A stretch of 64,000 nt of DNA from Pelagomonas calceolata (lineage: Eukaryota > Sar > Pelagophyceae > Pelagomonadales > Pelagomonadaceae): assembly GCA_918797485.1 (NCBI GenBank), contig CAKKNE010000006.1, positions 1,674,001-1,738,000 on the forward strand. Direction: 5' to 3'. Position numbers and translations under genes: made by a program. Position 1 is the stretch's first letter. Each line of letters begins with the position of its first letter. Below the pieces are notes generated by a model that ran no database searches, was not told where the DNA came from, and worked only from the letters and a program-made list of their open reading frames with translations. Of the stretch, positions 1 to 9,408 are shown one piece after another.

Positions 1-537
1 TTCCTGGACGGCCTGCCGGAGGAGGTCGCGGCCGGCCCCGTCAAGATCCCGCTCCGGGCGGGCGCGGCGTCGGCGGTGCGCGGCGTCGTCGCGGCGGCGA
101 TCAACGCCAAGGTCGACTTCGACGTCGACATGCAGTGGCTCGACGACGAGGCCTCGGCGTACGGCGACGACAAGACGCTGCAGGCGCGCGCGCCGGTGCA
201 GCCGCCCGTCGTGCTCCACCCGGCGACGGGCGAGCCGACCTGGTTCTGCAACGTCCACTCGCACTCGTCCGTGCTGCGCAAGAAGCGCGAGTCGATCTAC
301 GGCGCCGAGAAGTTCGAGGACGGCGCGTCGCGCATCAACAAGAGCGACATGTACTACGGCGACGACGGGTCCATCGCCGAGGGCGACCTCGACCACCTCG
401 ACGAGCTGACGCGGAAGCACACGGTCTCGCTGCGCATGGCGCCGGGCGACGCGGTCCTCGTGGACAACTACCAGACGATGCACGGCCGCAACGTCTTCAA
501 GGGCACGCGCAAGCATGCCGTGTCGTGGTTCAAGTAG
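1..537 (+). CDS. TauD/TfdA-like 2-oxoglutarate/Fe(II) dioxygenase, C-terminal part
   Basis: The reading frame is open from the first base of the window, so the 5' part of the gene lies outside. The visible 178 residues end with GDAVLVDNYQTMHGR followed by FKGTRKHAVSWF. This resembles the end of TauD/TfdA (clavaminate-synthase-like) oxygenases, where the last His binds iron (here in MHGR) and a nearby Arg binds 2-oxoglutarate. The first HxD motif is not clearly visible and would lie upstream. The family couples oxidation of an organic substrate to decarboxylation of 2-oxoglutarate; the substrate here is unknown. Codon use is G/C-ended like its neighbours. The first in-frame GTG at 76 is not a credible start. 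Confidence 0.65.
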   Translation, partial: FLDGLPEEVAAGPVKIPLRAGAASAVRGVVAAAINAKVDFDVDMQWLDDEASAYGDDKTLQARAPVQPPVVLHPATGEPTWFCNVHSHSSVLRKKRESIYGAEKFEDGASRINKSDMYYGDDGSIAEGDLDHLDELTRKHTVSLRMAPGDAVLVDNYQTMHGRNVFKGTRKHAVSWFK

Positions 538-922
538 GGGGCCGGTCGCCAGTGTAGAGAAGAGGCGCGTAAGAAGCTCCTGCCTCGACCCGGGAATGAC
601 CTGTCGCGGCGCGAGACGGGCGCGGGCCGCGTCTCGGACGCGGTCGTACCGCGCTAGTGTGTCGACACGGCCCCGGTGCGGCCTCCAGGGCTCCCCCGCG
701 CTTAGGGTAGAGAGAGAGAGAGCCACTTATTGAACCCACCCCCAGGTAGTGTGGGCTAGCGTCCTGTAAGACACTAGCAAGCAGAGCCCCCAGGCAACAA
801 CGCCGGCAGGCCCGACCGACGCTGCGCCCTGGGCAGGGCGCTGCCTCACCAGACGCCTCGCGGAGGCAGCCCCCGCCGCCGCGATGGAGCGCCCGCGCGC
901 GTGAGGCGCGAGCGGTCCGAGG
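538..922. repeat. Intergenic gap with short repeat element (GA tract + CTTATTG ... TGTAAGACACTAG)
   Basis: No gene is seen. At 708-722 a GA dinucleotide tract is followed by CCACTTATTGAACCC, and TGTAAGACACTAG lies at 765-777. The same two ends occur in opposite orientation at 13470-13720, with about 190 bp more between them, so this copy looks like an internally deleted member of the same dispersed family. The start codon of the next gene is at 923. Confidence 0.55.
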
Positions 923-3900
923 ATGGACGGGGCCGAGCTCGGGGAGGGCATGGAGATCGACCGCGTCGTCCTGCCGCTCGCGTCGAGCGAGGCGGCGGCC
1001 GCGGCGACGGCGGCGACCGGGCGCGCGCGCTTCGCGTACCTGGCGCAGACCGGCGCGAAGGCGCCGCCGGGCGAGGCGGCGCGCCCCGACTACGGCGCGA
1101 ACCTGGGCCGGGACGCGCTGCAGATGGTCTACGCGAAGGACGTGGGCTACGCGCGCGAGGACGCGCCGGCCCCGGCGAGCGAGGCGAGCGACCTGGACAG
1201 CGACGACGACGACGCCGCCGCCGCCGCGGAGACGCCGCGCGGCGACGCGGCCCCGCCGGGCGGGGCGGCCGGCGACGACCAGCTCAAGATGGACGCCGAC
1301 TGGAACACGGACGGGTGGTCGGCGCGCGAGATCGAGAGCGCGCTGAACGCGCTGATGCGCGAGGTGCGGCTCGCGGCGCCGACGGACGAGGGCCAGAAGC
1401 GGCGCGCCAAGGCCCAGAAGATGTTCCTCCGGCTCCTCAAGCGGCACCGCGAGGCGGTGCAGTACGTGGAGCGCGTCCTCGAGGGGCTCTGCCACCGGGG
1501 CCTGCCCGCGGCGGTCGTGCACATGGACGACGCGGAGGCGCTGAACCTGGCGCCGCTGCTGGCCGCGCTCGCGCCGGCGAAGGACTTCGCGCGGCGGCTC
1601 CTGGACGTGCACGCCGTGCGGCGCGCGTGCCGGTGCGTCGCGCGGCGCGCGAACCTGGCCGCGGCGATCATCCAGTGCCGCGTCCAGATGAAGTACCTCT
1701 GCGACCCAGAGGCGCCGCGCTACGCGGCGAAGATTCCGGACGACGCCCGCGAGGACGAGGCCGAGCACATCCGGAAGGAGACGCGGGAGTACTGCCGGCG
1801 GAAGTGGGTCGCCAAGTGCTGGGAGCAGGACGCGCTCGTGCGGCGGTGGCGCGCGGCGGAGGCGACGCGGGGGCGGCACGACGCCCGGAGCACGCTCGTC
1901 CGGCGCGCCACGCTCGCGCACCTGGGCCTGCTCGAGGCGCTGTGCGCGTCGCCGGCGCCGGGCGTCGCCGAGACGGCGCGGCGGCGGACCTGCGGGCGGC
2001 TGGGCGAGGCGCTGCCGTCGATCTGCATGCTCGCGACGCGGCAGGCCGCCGAGGGGCCGGAGATCCAGGCGCTCGCGCTGCGGGTGCTGCTGCTCGTCGC
2101 GGCGCAGCCGGGGCTCGCGCGGCCCCTGCTGCGCGCGAACGTCGCGGACCTGTGCCGCAGCCTCCTGAACGTGCGGGAGCCCGTCGAGGTGCGGCGCGCG
2201 GCGCTGGACGTGCTCCAGGCCGGCGCGCTCAGCTGCCTCACGTGCGTCAACCTGCCCCGGCCCGCGTCGCCGGCCGGGTCGCGGGCCTCGTCGCGGCCGG
2301 GCACGCGGCCGAGCTCGCGCGCGTCGGACCGGCCGCCGTCGCGGCCGCTGGGCGGGCCGACGCCCCCCGGCACCGCGGACGCGGACCGGCCGCCGTCGCC
2401 GCAGAAGTGGGTCCCGAAGGAGAAGGAGGACGACGACTACCCGCCGCTCGACCTCGTCGAGGCCGAGGAGGTCGGCGCCCTGCTCGGGAAGAAGCGCGTC
2501 GTGGCGAGCGTGATGGAGCTGCTCGGCGAGCGCGACGAGGCGCTCTTCCTCGGCTCGATCCGCTTCGCGCAGCGCGTCGCGAACGGCGGCTTCCAGGCGT
2601 ACCGGGGGGCGCTCGACGAGGTCCTGGCCTACGGCGGGCGGCCGCTCGAGCGGCTCGTGCTGGGCGGCCTCGCGGCGACGACCGCGCGCGGCGGCCGCGG
2701 CGCGCCCGCGGGGCCCGCCGCCCTGGAGCTGCTCGCCGCGCTGTGCGCGCGGCCCGCCGGGCGGCAGGGCCTGCGGGCCGCCCGCGTCGAGCTCATGGTG
2801 GCGCCGCTGCTCAGCTCGGGCGACCCGACGTCGCCGCCGTACCTGCGGTCGCTCTACGTGCTGCTGGCGGCGGCGCGGAGCGGCCCGGCGACGGAGGTGG
2901 TGCTGCCCGGCGCGCTCGGCGACGACGTGGACCCGCAGGCCGACTCGCGCTTCGTGCCCGACGCGCCGGACCCGAGCCTCGCGATGACGCGCCACGTCCG
3001 CGCCGCGTTCGTCGCGCTGTCCCTGAGGAGCGACGACGAGGTGGCGGCGACGTGCCTGGAGCTGGCGCGGCTGGGCGCGGCGCGCGGCTGCCGCGAGTTC
3101 CTGTGCCGGCCGCGCGAGAAGGGCTTCCCGTACGCGCTGGCGCGGAAGGCGCGCGCGGCGCACCTCGTCGTGCTCCACCGCCTGCTGAACTCGGCGGAGC
3201 CGCTGCCCGAGGAGCTGCTGAAGCGGGACGCGACGGCGGTCGTCCGGTTCCTGGCGCTGGGCGTCCAGGCCGGCTTCCACGACGTCGAGGACGGCCAGGT
3301 GTTGACGCTGCCGCCGAAGGACCAGGCGCTGCACCACCTGGCGCTGGAGAGCGCGCTGCGCGCGCTGGCGTGCGCCGCCGCCGCCGGGAGCGCGAGCGAG
3401 GGCGACACCGTCGCGGCCGCGATCGGCGCCGTGCAGCGGCGCGACGCCGCCGCCGCCGACGACGACGGCGGCGGCGGGGCCGACGACGACGACGACATGC
3501 TCGCCGAGGAGGACCCGCGGATCAGCGACGCGCTGCTCGAGCCGCACCGGGGCGCCCGGGCCCTCGTCGCGCGGTTCCTGCTGGGCACGTCGCTGCTGGG
3601 CGACGTGCTCGGCCTCGTGCGGCGCGCGCCGTCGGCGGACGTCGCCGCGCTGGACGCGCTCGCCGGGGCCGAGGCGCGCGTGGCCGGCGCGGCCTGCGCG
3701 CTGGTCGCGGCCGCGGCGCCCGTCGCCGTCGTCGACCTCGCGGCGTCCCTGCGGGAGGAGCCCCCGGTCGCGGAGGAGGAGTCGTACGTCGCCGCCGAGA
3801 CCACGCTGCGGCCGCTCCGCGAGGCGGCGTTGCCGGGCCTCCAGGTCTGCCTGGCCCACGAGGCGCCCTACGAGTGCCGCGCGGCGGCCTGCGCCGCGCT

Positions 3901-6184
3901 CGCGCGCCTCGCCGCGACGCCGGCCGGCGCGCGGTGGAGCCGGGACGTGGCGCGCGCGCTCGGCCGCCTCGCGCCGCCGGGCCCCGTCTCGCAGAAGCAC
4001 TGCGACGAGGTCCTGTACAAGCGGCCCTGGGCGGCGATGGCCACCGCCGACGCGTCCGCCACGCAGGGCCGCGACGTCGACGCCTGCCGCTTCCTGCGGC
4101 TGCCCGTGAGCTGGTTCGCCGGCGCGGCGGCGCTCGCGCTGCACGAGCGCGGCGCGAAGGCGCTCCTGGAGCACCACGTCGTCCAGCGGTGCGCGGAGCG
4201 CTTCGGGGTCACGACCGACCGGCCGGGCGTCGACCGGGCGATCCGGGCGCACGTCGCGCTCGTCGTCGCGCGCGTCGCGGTCTGCGGGGAGCAGCCGAAC
4301 GCGCTGGGGCCCTTCGCCCACGTGTGCATCGGGCTGCTCCAGCACGAGCGCCACGGCCTCGCGCCCGGCCTGGCGAAGATGGTCGCCGGGGCGCCGAAGC
4401 CGCCGCCGCGGGCCATGGTCGTGCGGCCCGCGCCGCCGGGCGACGCCGGCTGCTACAACGCGACGCTCTGCGTGGCCGCGCTCTGCTCGGCGAACGTCGC
4501 CGCCGCGGGGCCGCTGCTGCGGAAGGAGGGCATCCTCCGGCACCTGCGGGCGCTGATTCTCGAGCCGCGCACGGGCCAGCCGCTGCTCCGGCAGGCCCTC
4601 GTCGCGCTGCGGGCGGTGCTGCGCGTGCCCGGGTCCGACGCGGCGCGCATGCTCACGGCGTCCAAGAAGCGCGGCCGCTCGGGCAAGACCCTCCCGGAAC
4701 GCCTGGAGCAGCTGACCATGGACGCGCGGCTCCTCGACGCCCAGCGGGCCGTCGCGCGGCGCGTGCCCATCCCGCACCTGGCGCGCGACGTGCTGATGGC
4801 GCTCGGGCCGTCGGAGAAGGAGGGCCGCGGCCGGCCGCCGACGGCGCCGGCGCCGCGCGCGCCCGCCCCGGACGTCGACTACGCCGCCGAGGCCGCCCGC
4901 GCGCGCGCGGCGCTCGAGCCCGCGCCGGTCGCCGCGCCCGCGCCCGCGCCCGACGCCGCGCCCGCGCCTGCGCCCGCGCCCGCACCGGCGCCCACCGAGG
5001 CGCCCGCGGCCGCCGAGGCGCCCGCGCCCGCGCCCGCGCCCGCGGACGTGGACATGGCCGCCTACCACCGCGCCGAGCTCGAGGCCGCGCTCGAGCGCGA
5101 GGCGCTGCGCCGCGCGAACCGGCCGTTCTGGGAGCGGACGCCCGAGGCCAGCGAGGACGAGGACGAGGACGGCGACGACGACCGCTCCTCCGCGTCCTCC
5201 GAGGACGACCGCCGGGCCCAGATCGACGCGCACGAGAAGGCGCTCGCGGACGCCGAGGCCGCGCGGCGGGCCCAGGCGGACGCGAAGCGGCGGGCGGATT
5301 CGGACGTCGGCGGATCCATGGGACTGTTTTTGGACGCGTCGGGGCTGGTCGCGGAGGAGGCGACCGCGGAAAAGCGCGCCCAGGAGGAGGCGGCGCTCCT
5401 GGCGCTGCACGGCGGCGCCGCGCCGCGCGAGCCCGCGCCCGCGCCCGAGCCCGAGCCCGAGCCCGCGCCGGCGGCCGTGGTCCCGGCGCCGGCGCCCGCG
5501 CCGCGCTCGAAGACGCCGCCGCCGGTCTTCGTGCCGACGATGACGGCCGCGGAGTGCGCCGCAGCCGCGACGCTCGCCGACGCGGCGGCGGACGTGAACG
5601 CGCTCGCGGACGCGTGGGACGCGAGCGACGACGAGCGCGACGCGCGCCTGGCCGAGGTCCGCGCGACGCGCCGGCGGCGGGCGGGCCGCGGGCGGCGCCT
5701 CGGCGCGCCCGTCGGGCCGCCGCCGCCGCGCCGGCCGCTCGTCACCGCCGTCGCGCTCGACGCGCACCCCGGCCTCGCCGCGACGCGGCCGCCGCCGCGC
5801 CCCCGCCCGCCGCCGCGGGCGCGCACGCCGCCGCCGCCGTCCCCCCGGTCGCCGGGGCCCTACGCGCGGCGCGCGGCGCGGACCATGGCCGACCCCGCCT
5901 TCGTCGAGCCCGTGCGCCTCGTCGACGGCCCGCTCAAGCAGCTCCCGGACCCGATGGCCGGCTTCACGGGCTGCGCCGCGTCCTTCGAGAACGTCCACGA
6001 GATCACGGTCCGGTCCAAGGTCGCCGCGGCGCGCGCGGCGCGCGCGACGCGCGACGTCCTGCGCCGCGACACAGCGTCCGCGTTCCTGGCCGCGCCAAAG
6101 CGGGGCACGTCCCTCCTCGCGCGGCGGCTGCAGGCGGCGACGCAGCGGGCGCGCGACGCCGGCGACGCCGGGCCGCCGACGTAG
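923..6184 (+). CDS. Large alpha-helical (armadillo/HEAT-like) protein, unknown function
   Basis: A single-exon frame of 1753 residues starting at the ATG at 923 (MDGAELGEGMEIDR). I do not recognise the family. Residues about 120-1230 are helix-rich and leucine/alanine-rich, with repeat-like units such as LRVLLLVAAQPGLARPLL that suggest an armadillo/HEAT solenoid. Near residue 250 the stretch AAIIQCRVQMKYL resembles an IQ-like helix. Low-complexity segments interrupt it: an acidic run near 90, a Ser/Arg/Pro stretch near 460 and a long Pro-Ala run near 1310-1370. From about 1380 to 1460 there is a charged probable coiled coil. The C-terminus is Arg/Pro-rich. A scaffold role would be a guess. 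Long open frames on other strands here are GC-driven shadows. Confidence 0.7.
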   Translation: MDGAELGEGMEIDRVVLPLASSEAAAAATAATGRARFAYLAQTGAKAPPGEAARPDYGANLGRDALQMVYAKDVGYAREDAPAPASEASDLDSDDDDAAAAAETPRGDAAPPGGAAGDDQLKMDADWNTDGWSAREIESALNALMREVRLAAPTDEGQKRRAKAQKMFLRLLKRHREAVQYVERVLEGLCHRGLPAAVVHMDDAEALNLAPLLAALAPAKDFARRLLDVHAVRRACRCVARRANLAAAIIQCRVQMKYLCDPEAPRYAAKIPDDAREDEAEHIRKETREYCRRKWVAKCWEQDALVRRWRAAEATRGRHDARSTLVRRATLAHLGLLEALCASPAPGVAETARRRTCGRLGEALPSICMLATRQAAEGPEIQALALRVLLLVAAQPGLARPLLRANVADLCRSLLNVREPVEVRRAALDVLQAGALSCLTCVNLPRPASPAGSRASSRPGTRPSSRASDRPPSRPLGGPTPPGTADADRPPSPQKWVPKEKEDDDYPPLDLVEAEEVGALLGKKRVVASVMELLGERDEALFLGSIRFAQRVANGGFQAYRGALDEVLAYGGRPLERLVLGGLAATTARGGRGAPAGPAALELLAALCARPAGRQGLRAARVELMVAPLLSSGDPTSPPYLRSLYVLLAAARSGPATEVVLPGALGDDVDPQADSRFVPDAPDPSLAMTRHVRAAFVALSLRSDDEVAATCLELARLGAARGCREFLCRPREKGFPYALARKARAAHLVVLHRLLNSAEPLPEELLKRDATAVVRFLALGVQAGFHDVEDGQVLTLPPKDQALHHLALESALRALACAAAAGSASEGDTVAAAIGAVQRRDAAAADDDGGGGADDDDDMLAEEDPRISDALLEPHRGARALVARFLLGTSLLGDVLGLVRRAPSADVAALDALAGAEARVAGAACALVAAAAPVAVVDLAASLREEPPVAEEESYVAAETTLRPLREAALPGLQVCLAHEAPYECRAAACAALARLAATPAGARWSRDVARALGRLAPPGPVSQKHCDEVLYKRPWAAMATADASATQGRDVDACRFLRLPVSWFAGAAALALHERGAKALLEHHVVQRCAERFGVTTDRPGVDRAIRAHVALVVARVAVCGEQPNALGPFAHVCIGLLQHERHGLAPGLAKMVAGAPKPPPRAMVVRPAPPGDAGCYNATLCVAALCSANVAAAGPLLRKEGILRHLRALILEPRTGQPLLRQALVALRAVLRVPGSDAARMLTASKKRGRSGKTLPERLEQLTMDARLLDAQRAVARRVPIPHLARDVLMALGPSEKEGRGRPPTAPAPRAPAPDVDYAAEAARARAALEPAPVAAPAPAPDAAPAPAPAPAPAPTEAPAAAEAPAPAPAPADVDMAAYHRAELEAALEREALRRANRPFWERTPEASEDEDEDGDDDRSSASSEDDRRAQIDAHEKALADAEAARRAQADAKRRADSDVGGSMGLFLDASGLVAEEATAEKRAQEEAALLALHGGAAPREPAPAPEPEPEPAPAAVVPAPAPAPRSKTPPPVFVPTMTAAECAAAATLADAAADVNALADAWDASDDERDARLAEVRATRRRRAGRGRRLGAPVGPPPPRRPLVTAVALDAHPGLAATRPPPRPRPPPRARTPPPPSPRSPGPYARRAARTMADPAFVEPVRLVDGPLKQLPDPMAGFTGCAASFENVHEITVRSKVAAARAARATRDVLRRDTASAFLAAPKRGTSLLARRLQAATQRARDAGDAGPPT

Positions 6185-6937
6185 AATGGAATAGAATAAG
6201 GATGAGAAAAATAGCGGAGAGAGTCGCTTATTGAGCTAGCCCCTCTAGCACGAGGCCTAGCACGGCATAGATCCGGGAAAACCCCCGCTTCCAATCGGGG
6301 CTCTGGCAGAACCCCCTCTCCCCTCGCCCGCGTTGCGGAACGCCCCAATCCGTTGAGCTATCTACGCCGTCTGTGTTTGCGTGTCGCGAGTGCGGCCGTG
6401 TAGAGCGGGCTTTATATGAGTTCCGGTGCGCTGCCGGGCCCAGACCTCCTGCGCGCGATTCCTGGCGTGCCTTGAAGGGGGGCTAGAGGGGCTAGGGTAA
6501 GAGCTTGGAGGGGGAAAACCCGTGCCAAGGTGGTTTTGCTCTAGCTCTACGCCGCGGACGCGACCGCCGCTCGGACCTGGGTCGAGGACGGCGCGACTTC
6601 GCAGGAGCACGCGGCCGCCCTGCTCAAGAACCGCCTTTACCGTCGCTGGGGCATCAAGACGGCGCGCGAGTACGCCCGGATCAAGATCGACGGCCTCCGG
6701 CTCGTCGGCGGCAACCGGGACTCCACCAACGCGCCCGGGCACGGCGACGACGACGCACGCTTCTACGACCGGCAGCAAGCTTACGTACACGCTCGCGGGG
6801 GATAGCTCCCCCGTCAGCCCTCTGGGCGCGCGCCCCCGCAACCCGAATTGACTATCTAGGTATGGATAGGGACTAGCCCCTCCCGTGCCCAGAGCCAACC
6901 GAGGGGCAGCCAAGACTCGGCCTAAGATGCCCGGCCG
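6185..6937. repeat. Repeat-rich intergenic region with decayed coding-like repeat
   Basis: Several dispersed repeats lie here. (1) 6212-6245 has a GAGAGAGTCGCTTATTG core. (2) 6366-6525 matches 26740-26890 on the opposite strand over roughly 150 bp. (3) 6545-6805 reads as an open frame with no start codon (LYAADATAARTWVEDGATSQ, then KTAREYARIKIDGLRLVGGN), and parts recur at 28707-28815 and 28969-29040. (4) The 14-mer CCCGAATTGACTAT at 6842-6855 recurs at 12051, 28801 and, inverted, at 40866. I see no intact gene. Confidence 0.6.
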
Positions 6938-8005
6938 ATGACCGCTCGTCCACCGCCGCCGCGGCTGCCGATGCCGCCCAGACCAAGGGTCGTCCCGCCG
7001 CCTCCGCCGCGGCCTGCGGCAGGTCTCCCACCGCCGCCGCCGCGACCGATACCGCGACCGCCGCCGGGCCGGCCGGTGGCCGTCGCGCCCCCGCCGCCGC
7101 CGCGCGGTCCGCCGCCGCCGCCGCCGCCGCCGCCGCGCGCGCCTCCGCCACCCGCCGGCCCGCCGCCGCCCCCGCGGCGGCGGCGCTCGTCGCTCGACAA
7201 GGCTCGGCAACGAGCCGCCCCCGAGGACATCGCGGCGCTCATCCGCGCGCGCCGGCGGCGGCTCTCGTCGACCGTCCCGGTGCCGGTGCCGGTGCCGGCG
7301 CGCGGGACGCGCGCCGACGACGCGCCCGCGCGCCCGCCGGCGGCGTTCGACGCACTCCGCGAGCGGCTCGGCCGCGCCCTCGCCGGCCGCTCGGCGCCGC
7401 CGCCCGCGCCCGCGCCGCCGCCGGAGGCTCCCCGTCGCCGCGCGGGACCGCCGCCCCCGCCGCCGCCGAGGCGGGCGCCGCCGCCGGACGAGCCCCGGAG
7501 GGGCAGTCCGCCGCCGCCGCTGACCGGCGACGACGCGTCCGCCGCCGCGTCGCTGCAGTCCGCCATCCAAGCCAACCGGCGCCTGGACCGGCGCGACCGG
7601 GACTTGGTCGCGGAGCAGCGCGACGCGCTGCGACGGGCGTCGTCGCCGCCGTCGTCGCCGGCGACCGCCGCGCGCGACCTGCCCGGAGACGCGCCGCCCG
7701 CGCGCGACGCCGCCCGCCGCCCGCCGCCCGCGCGCACCGAGGCCGACCGGCGAGCGCAGCTCCACGCGGACATCGCGAAGGCGCGGCGCGACCTGCGCGT
7801 GGCGCGCGAGCGCGAGGCGCTCCTCGGCCGCGAGCCGGACGGGGCCGACGAGGCGCTAGAACGCGCCGTCGCGCGCGCAAGGGCGGAGGCGCGCAAGGCC
7901 GCGGCCCTCCTCGCGCGCGCCGCCGGCGAGCACCGCGGCGACGCGGCCGGCTCGGACGACGCGGCGTGGCTGCGGGGAGTCGTCGCGGGCGCCCGGCACC
8001 GGTAG
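6938..8005 (+). CDS. Proline-rich protein with WH2-like segments, possible actin regulator
   Basis: Single exon, 355 residues. The first 85 residues are mostly proline runs, the kind of tract that binds profilin or SH3 domains. After these come three short basic helices resembling actin-binding WH2 motifs: around 95-115 (EDIAALIRARRRRL), near 205 (SLQSAIQANRRLD) and near 270 (AQLHADIAKARRDLR). A second Pro-rich block lies between the first two. Proline-rich plus WH2 is the layout of WASP/WIP-type actin regulators, but no WH1, GBD or acidic VCA end is seen. The WH2 match is by eye and weak, so the role is inference. The gap to the convergent homeodomain gene is 48 bp. Confidence 0.5.
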   Translation: MTARPPPPRLPMPPRPRVVPPPPPRPAAGLPPPPPRPIPRPPPGRPVAVAPPPPPRGPPPPPPPPPRAPPPPAGPPPPPRRRRSSLDKARQRAAPEDIAALIRARRRRLSSTVPVPVPVPARGTRADDAPARPPAAFDALRERLGRALAGRSAPPPAPAPPPEAPRRRAGPPPPPPPRRAPPPDEPRRGSPPPPLTGDDASAAASLQSAIQANRRLDRRDRDLVAEQRDALRRASSPPSSPATAARDLPGDAPPARDAARRPPPARTEADRRAQLHADIAKARRDLRVAREREALLGREPDGADEALERAVARARAEARKAAALLARAAGEHRGDAAGSDDAAWLRGVVAGARHR

Positions 8006-8053
8006 TTTTCTAGGGAAAAATGGTAACACCGGGGCGGGGCGGGGGGGCGGGGC

Positions 8054-8845
8054 CTAGGGCGACGCGTCGGCGTCCGCGCCCCGGCGGAGGAAGTGGTAGA
8101 GCTGCGCCTCGAACGCGTCGCGCGGCGCGCGCGTGCCGTCGCGGAGCTTGAGGTACTTGCGCTTGCGCATGTTCGAGAACCAGTGGTTGACGCGGCCCGG
8201 CGGCCAGCCGGCCTTGCGCGCGAGCGCGGCCTTCTCCTCGGCGCTCGGGTACGGCGCCGCCGCGTGCGCGAAGGTCCACTTCTGGCAGGCGTCCCAGCGG
8301 TCGTCGGCGAGGGCCCCGGCCAGCGACGTGCTGATCGGCGCGGGCGGCGCCTTTCTCGAGGAGGAGCCCCCGGGCGGCTTCGGCCGCGGGGGCCGCTTGC
8401 GCGCCAACGCGTGCGCGGCCGTCGCCGCCGCGGGGTCGTACGGCACGCGCGCGGCGCCCTGGTGGTGCAGGGCGGCCACGAGGCCCTTGAGCTCCGCGCC
8501 GCCCCGGGGCTGCGCCGCCGCCTCCGCGCCGAGGCAGGCGGCCTTGTACGCGCAGACCGCGCGCGCGAGCGCGGGGCAGGCCACGTCGGCCGCGGCGGCC
8601 GTCGTCTCGACTAGCGGCGGGGGCGGCGCGGGCGGGGCGGGCGGCGGCGGCGGCGGCGGCGGCGGGACCGCCCCGTCGTCCTCGTCGTCGTCGGTGTCGT
8701 CGAAGCGCGCGAGCGTCGCGGCGTGCGCGCGCTCCTCCTCCGCCGTGAGCGCCTTCAGCCGGTCCGCGAGCGCGGTGACCTCCTTGCGCAGCGCCCGCTC
8801 GGGGCCTGCGGCCGCGGGGTTCGAGCGCAGGCGCGGGGCGTCCAT
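8054..8845 (-). CDS. TALE-class homeodomain transcription factor
   Basis: 263 residues from the ATG at 8845 (MDAPRLRSN). The C-terminal third carries a homeodomain with the TALE signature: PYPSAEEKAALARKAGW, then VNHWFSNMRKRKY. The Trp-Phe-x-Asn of recognition helix 3 is intact, and the Pro-Tyr-Pro of the TALE three-residue loop extension is present. N-terminal to it are a short coiled coil (about 20-50), acidic and proline tracts and a conserved-looking helical segment near 100-150. TALE proteins bind DNA, often as heterodimers; in algae several control the haploid-diploid switch, but this one is not assigned. An upstream in-frame ATG would add a basic leader; the 8845 start gives a more normal N-terminus. 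Confidence 0.85.
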   Translation of the reverse strand: MDAPRLRSNPAAAGPERALRKEVTALADRLKALTAEEERAHAATLARFDDTDDDEDDGAVPPPPPPPPPAPPAPPPPLVETTAAAADVACPALARAVCAYKAACLGAEAAAQPRGGAELKGLVAALHHQGAARVPYDPAAATAAHALARKRPPRPKPPGGSSSRKAPPAPISTSLAGALADDRWDACQKWTFAHAAAPYPSAEEKAALARKAGWPPGRVNHWFSNMRKRKYLKLRDGTRAPRDAFEAQLYHFLRRGADADASP

Positions 8846-9408
8846 GGCTCTCGAAGGGGCAGCAGGACCCTTTAGCGCGCGCGGGGCAGCCTCGCGAAGG
8901 GACGCTGCCGCCGCCGGATGACGGTGACGACGGTCCCGGGCGCGACTACGTGCGCGCTTCTGTCGCCGCCCGGCGGCGAGAAACGCTGCCCACAAGGCAC
9001 AGCACAAATGTCATTCCCCCACTCGGGGGCCATCTTCACGGGCGCGTTTGGTATCCGTTCATTTTGCGAGGAGGGTTTCCGAAGAGTCCTCGAGCATTCG
9101 TGGAAGTCTGGCATTGTGCGCGGGTTTCAGGGGCTAGGGTAAGAGGGGGTTACTGAGCGCACACTATACTTACTCTAGAGTGCGCGATGCTTTGACTACC
9201 GCAGTAGTCGCAAAACTCTACGGGACGCGCGCGTTGACCGCAATACACGCGTGCGTGTCCGTGCGGAAGTGTGTTCACGCACGCGCTGTACGGCTGCACG
9301 AGGTGACAGCGAGTAGTAGCACCTACAGAGTGGCATATTAATAGGGCACCGAGTAGGAAGCTCGTCTCGAGCTCCTGCATTCGTAATAGAGCCGCTCACC
9401 GAGGCTCG
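8846..9408. other. Divergent promoter region between homeodomain and YqgF genes
   Basis: No gene is visible. GGGGCTAGGGTAAGAG at 9129-9144 also occurs at 6487-6502. The stretch 9150-9400 is less GC-rich and lies directly upstream of the ATG at 9409. Both flanking genes are transcribed outward, so it probably holds both promoters. No further motif is identified. Confidence 0.4.

Noticed and set aside
530-5998. Antisense open frame of about 1820 codons opposite the large helical protein, and a third long frame on the plus strand (901-6234)
   Set aside because: Arg/Gly-rich composition without domains; both arise because G/C-ended codons in the real frame avoid stops in the others.
6255-6365. 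tRNA-like sequence on the minus strand: GGCGTAG/CTATGCC can pair and TAGCTCAACGG resembles an A box
   Set aside because: About 105 bases long, no T-arm with a TTCRA loop and no clear anticodon stem; perhaps a tRNA-derived repeat head, but not a tRNA gene.
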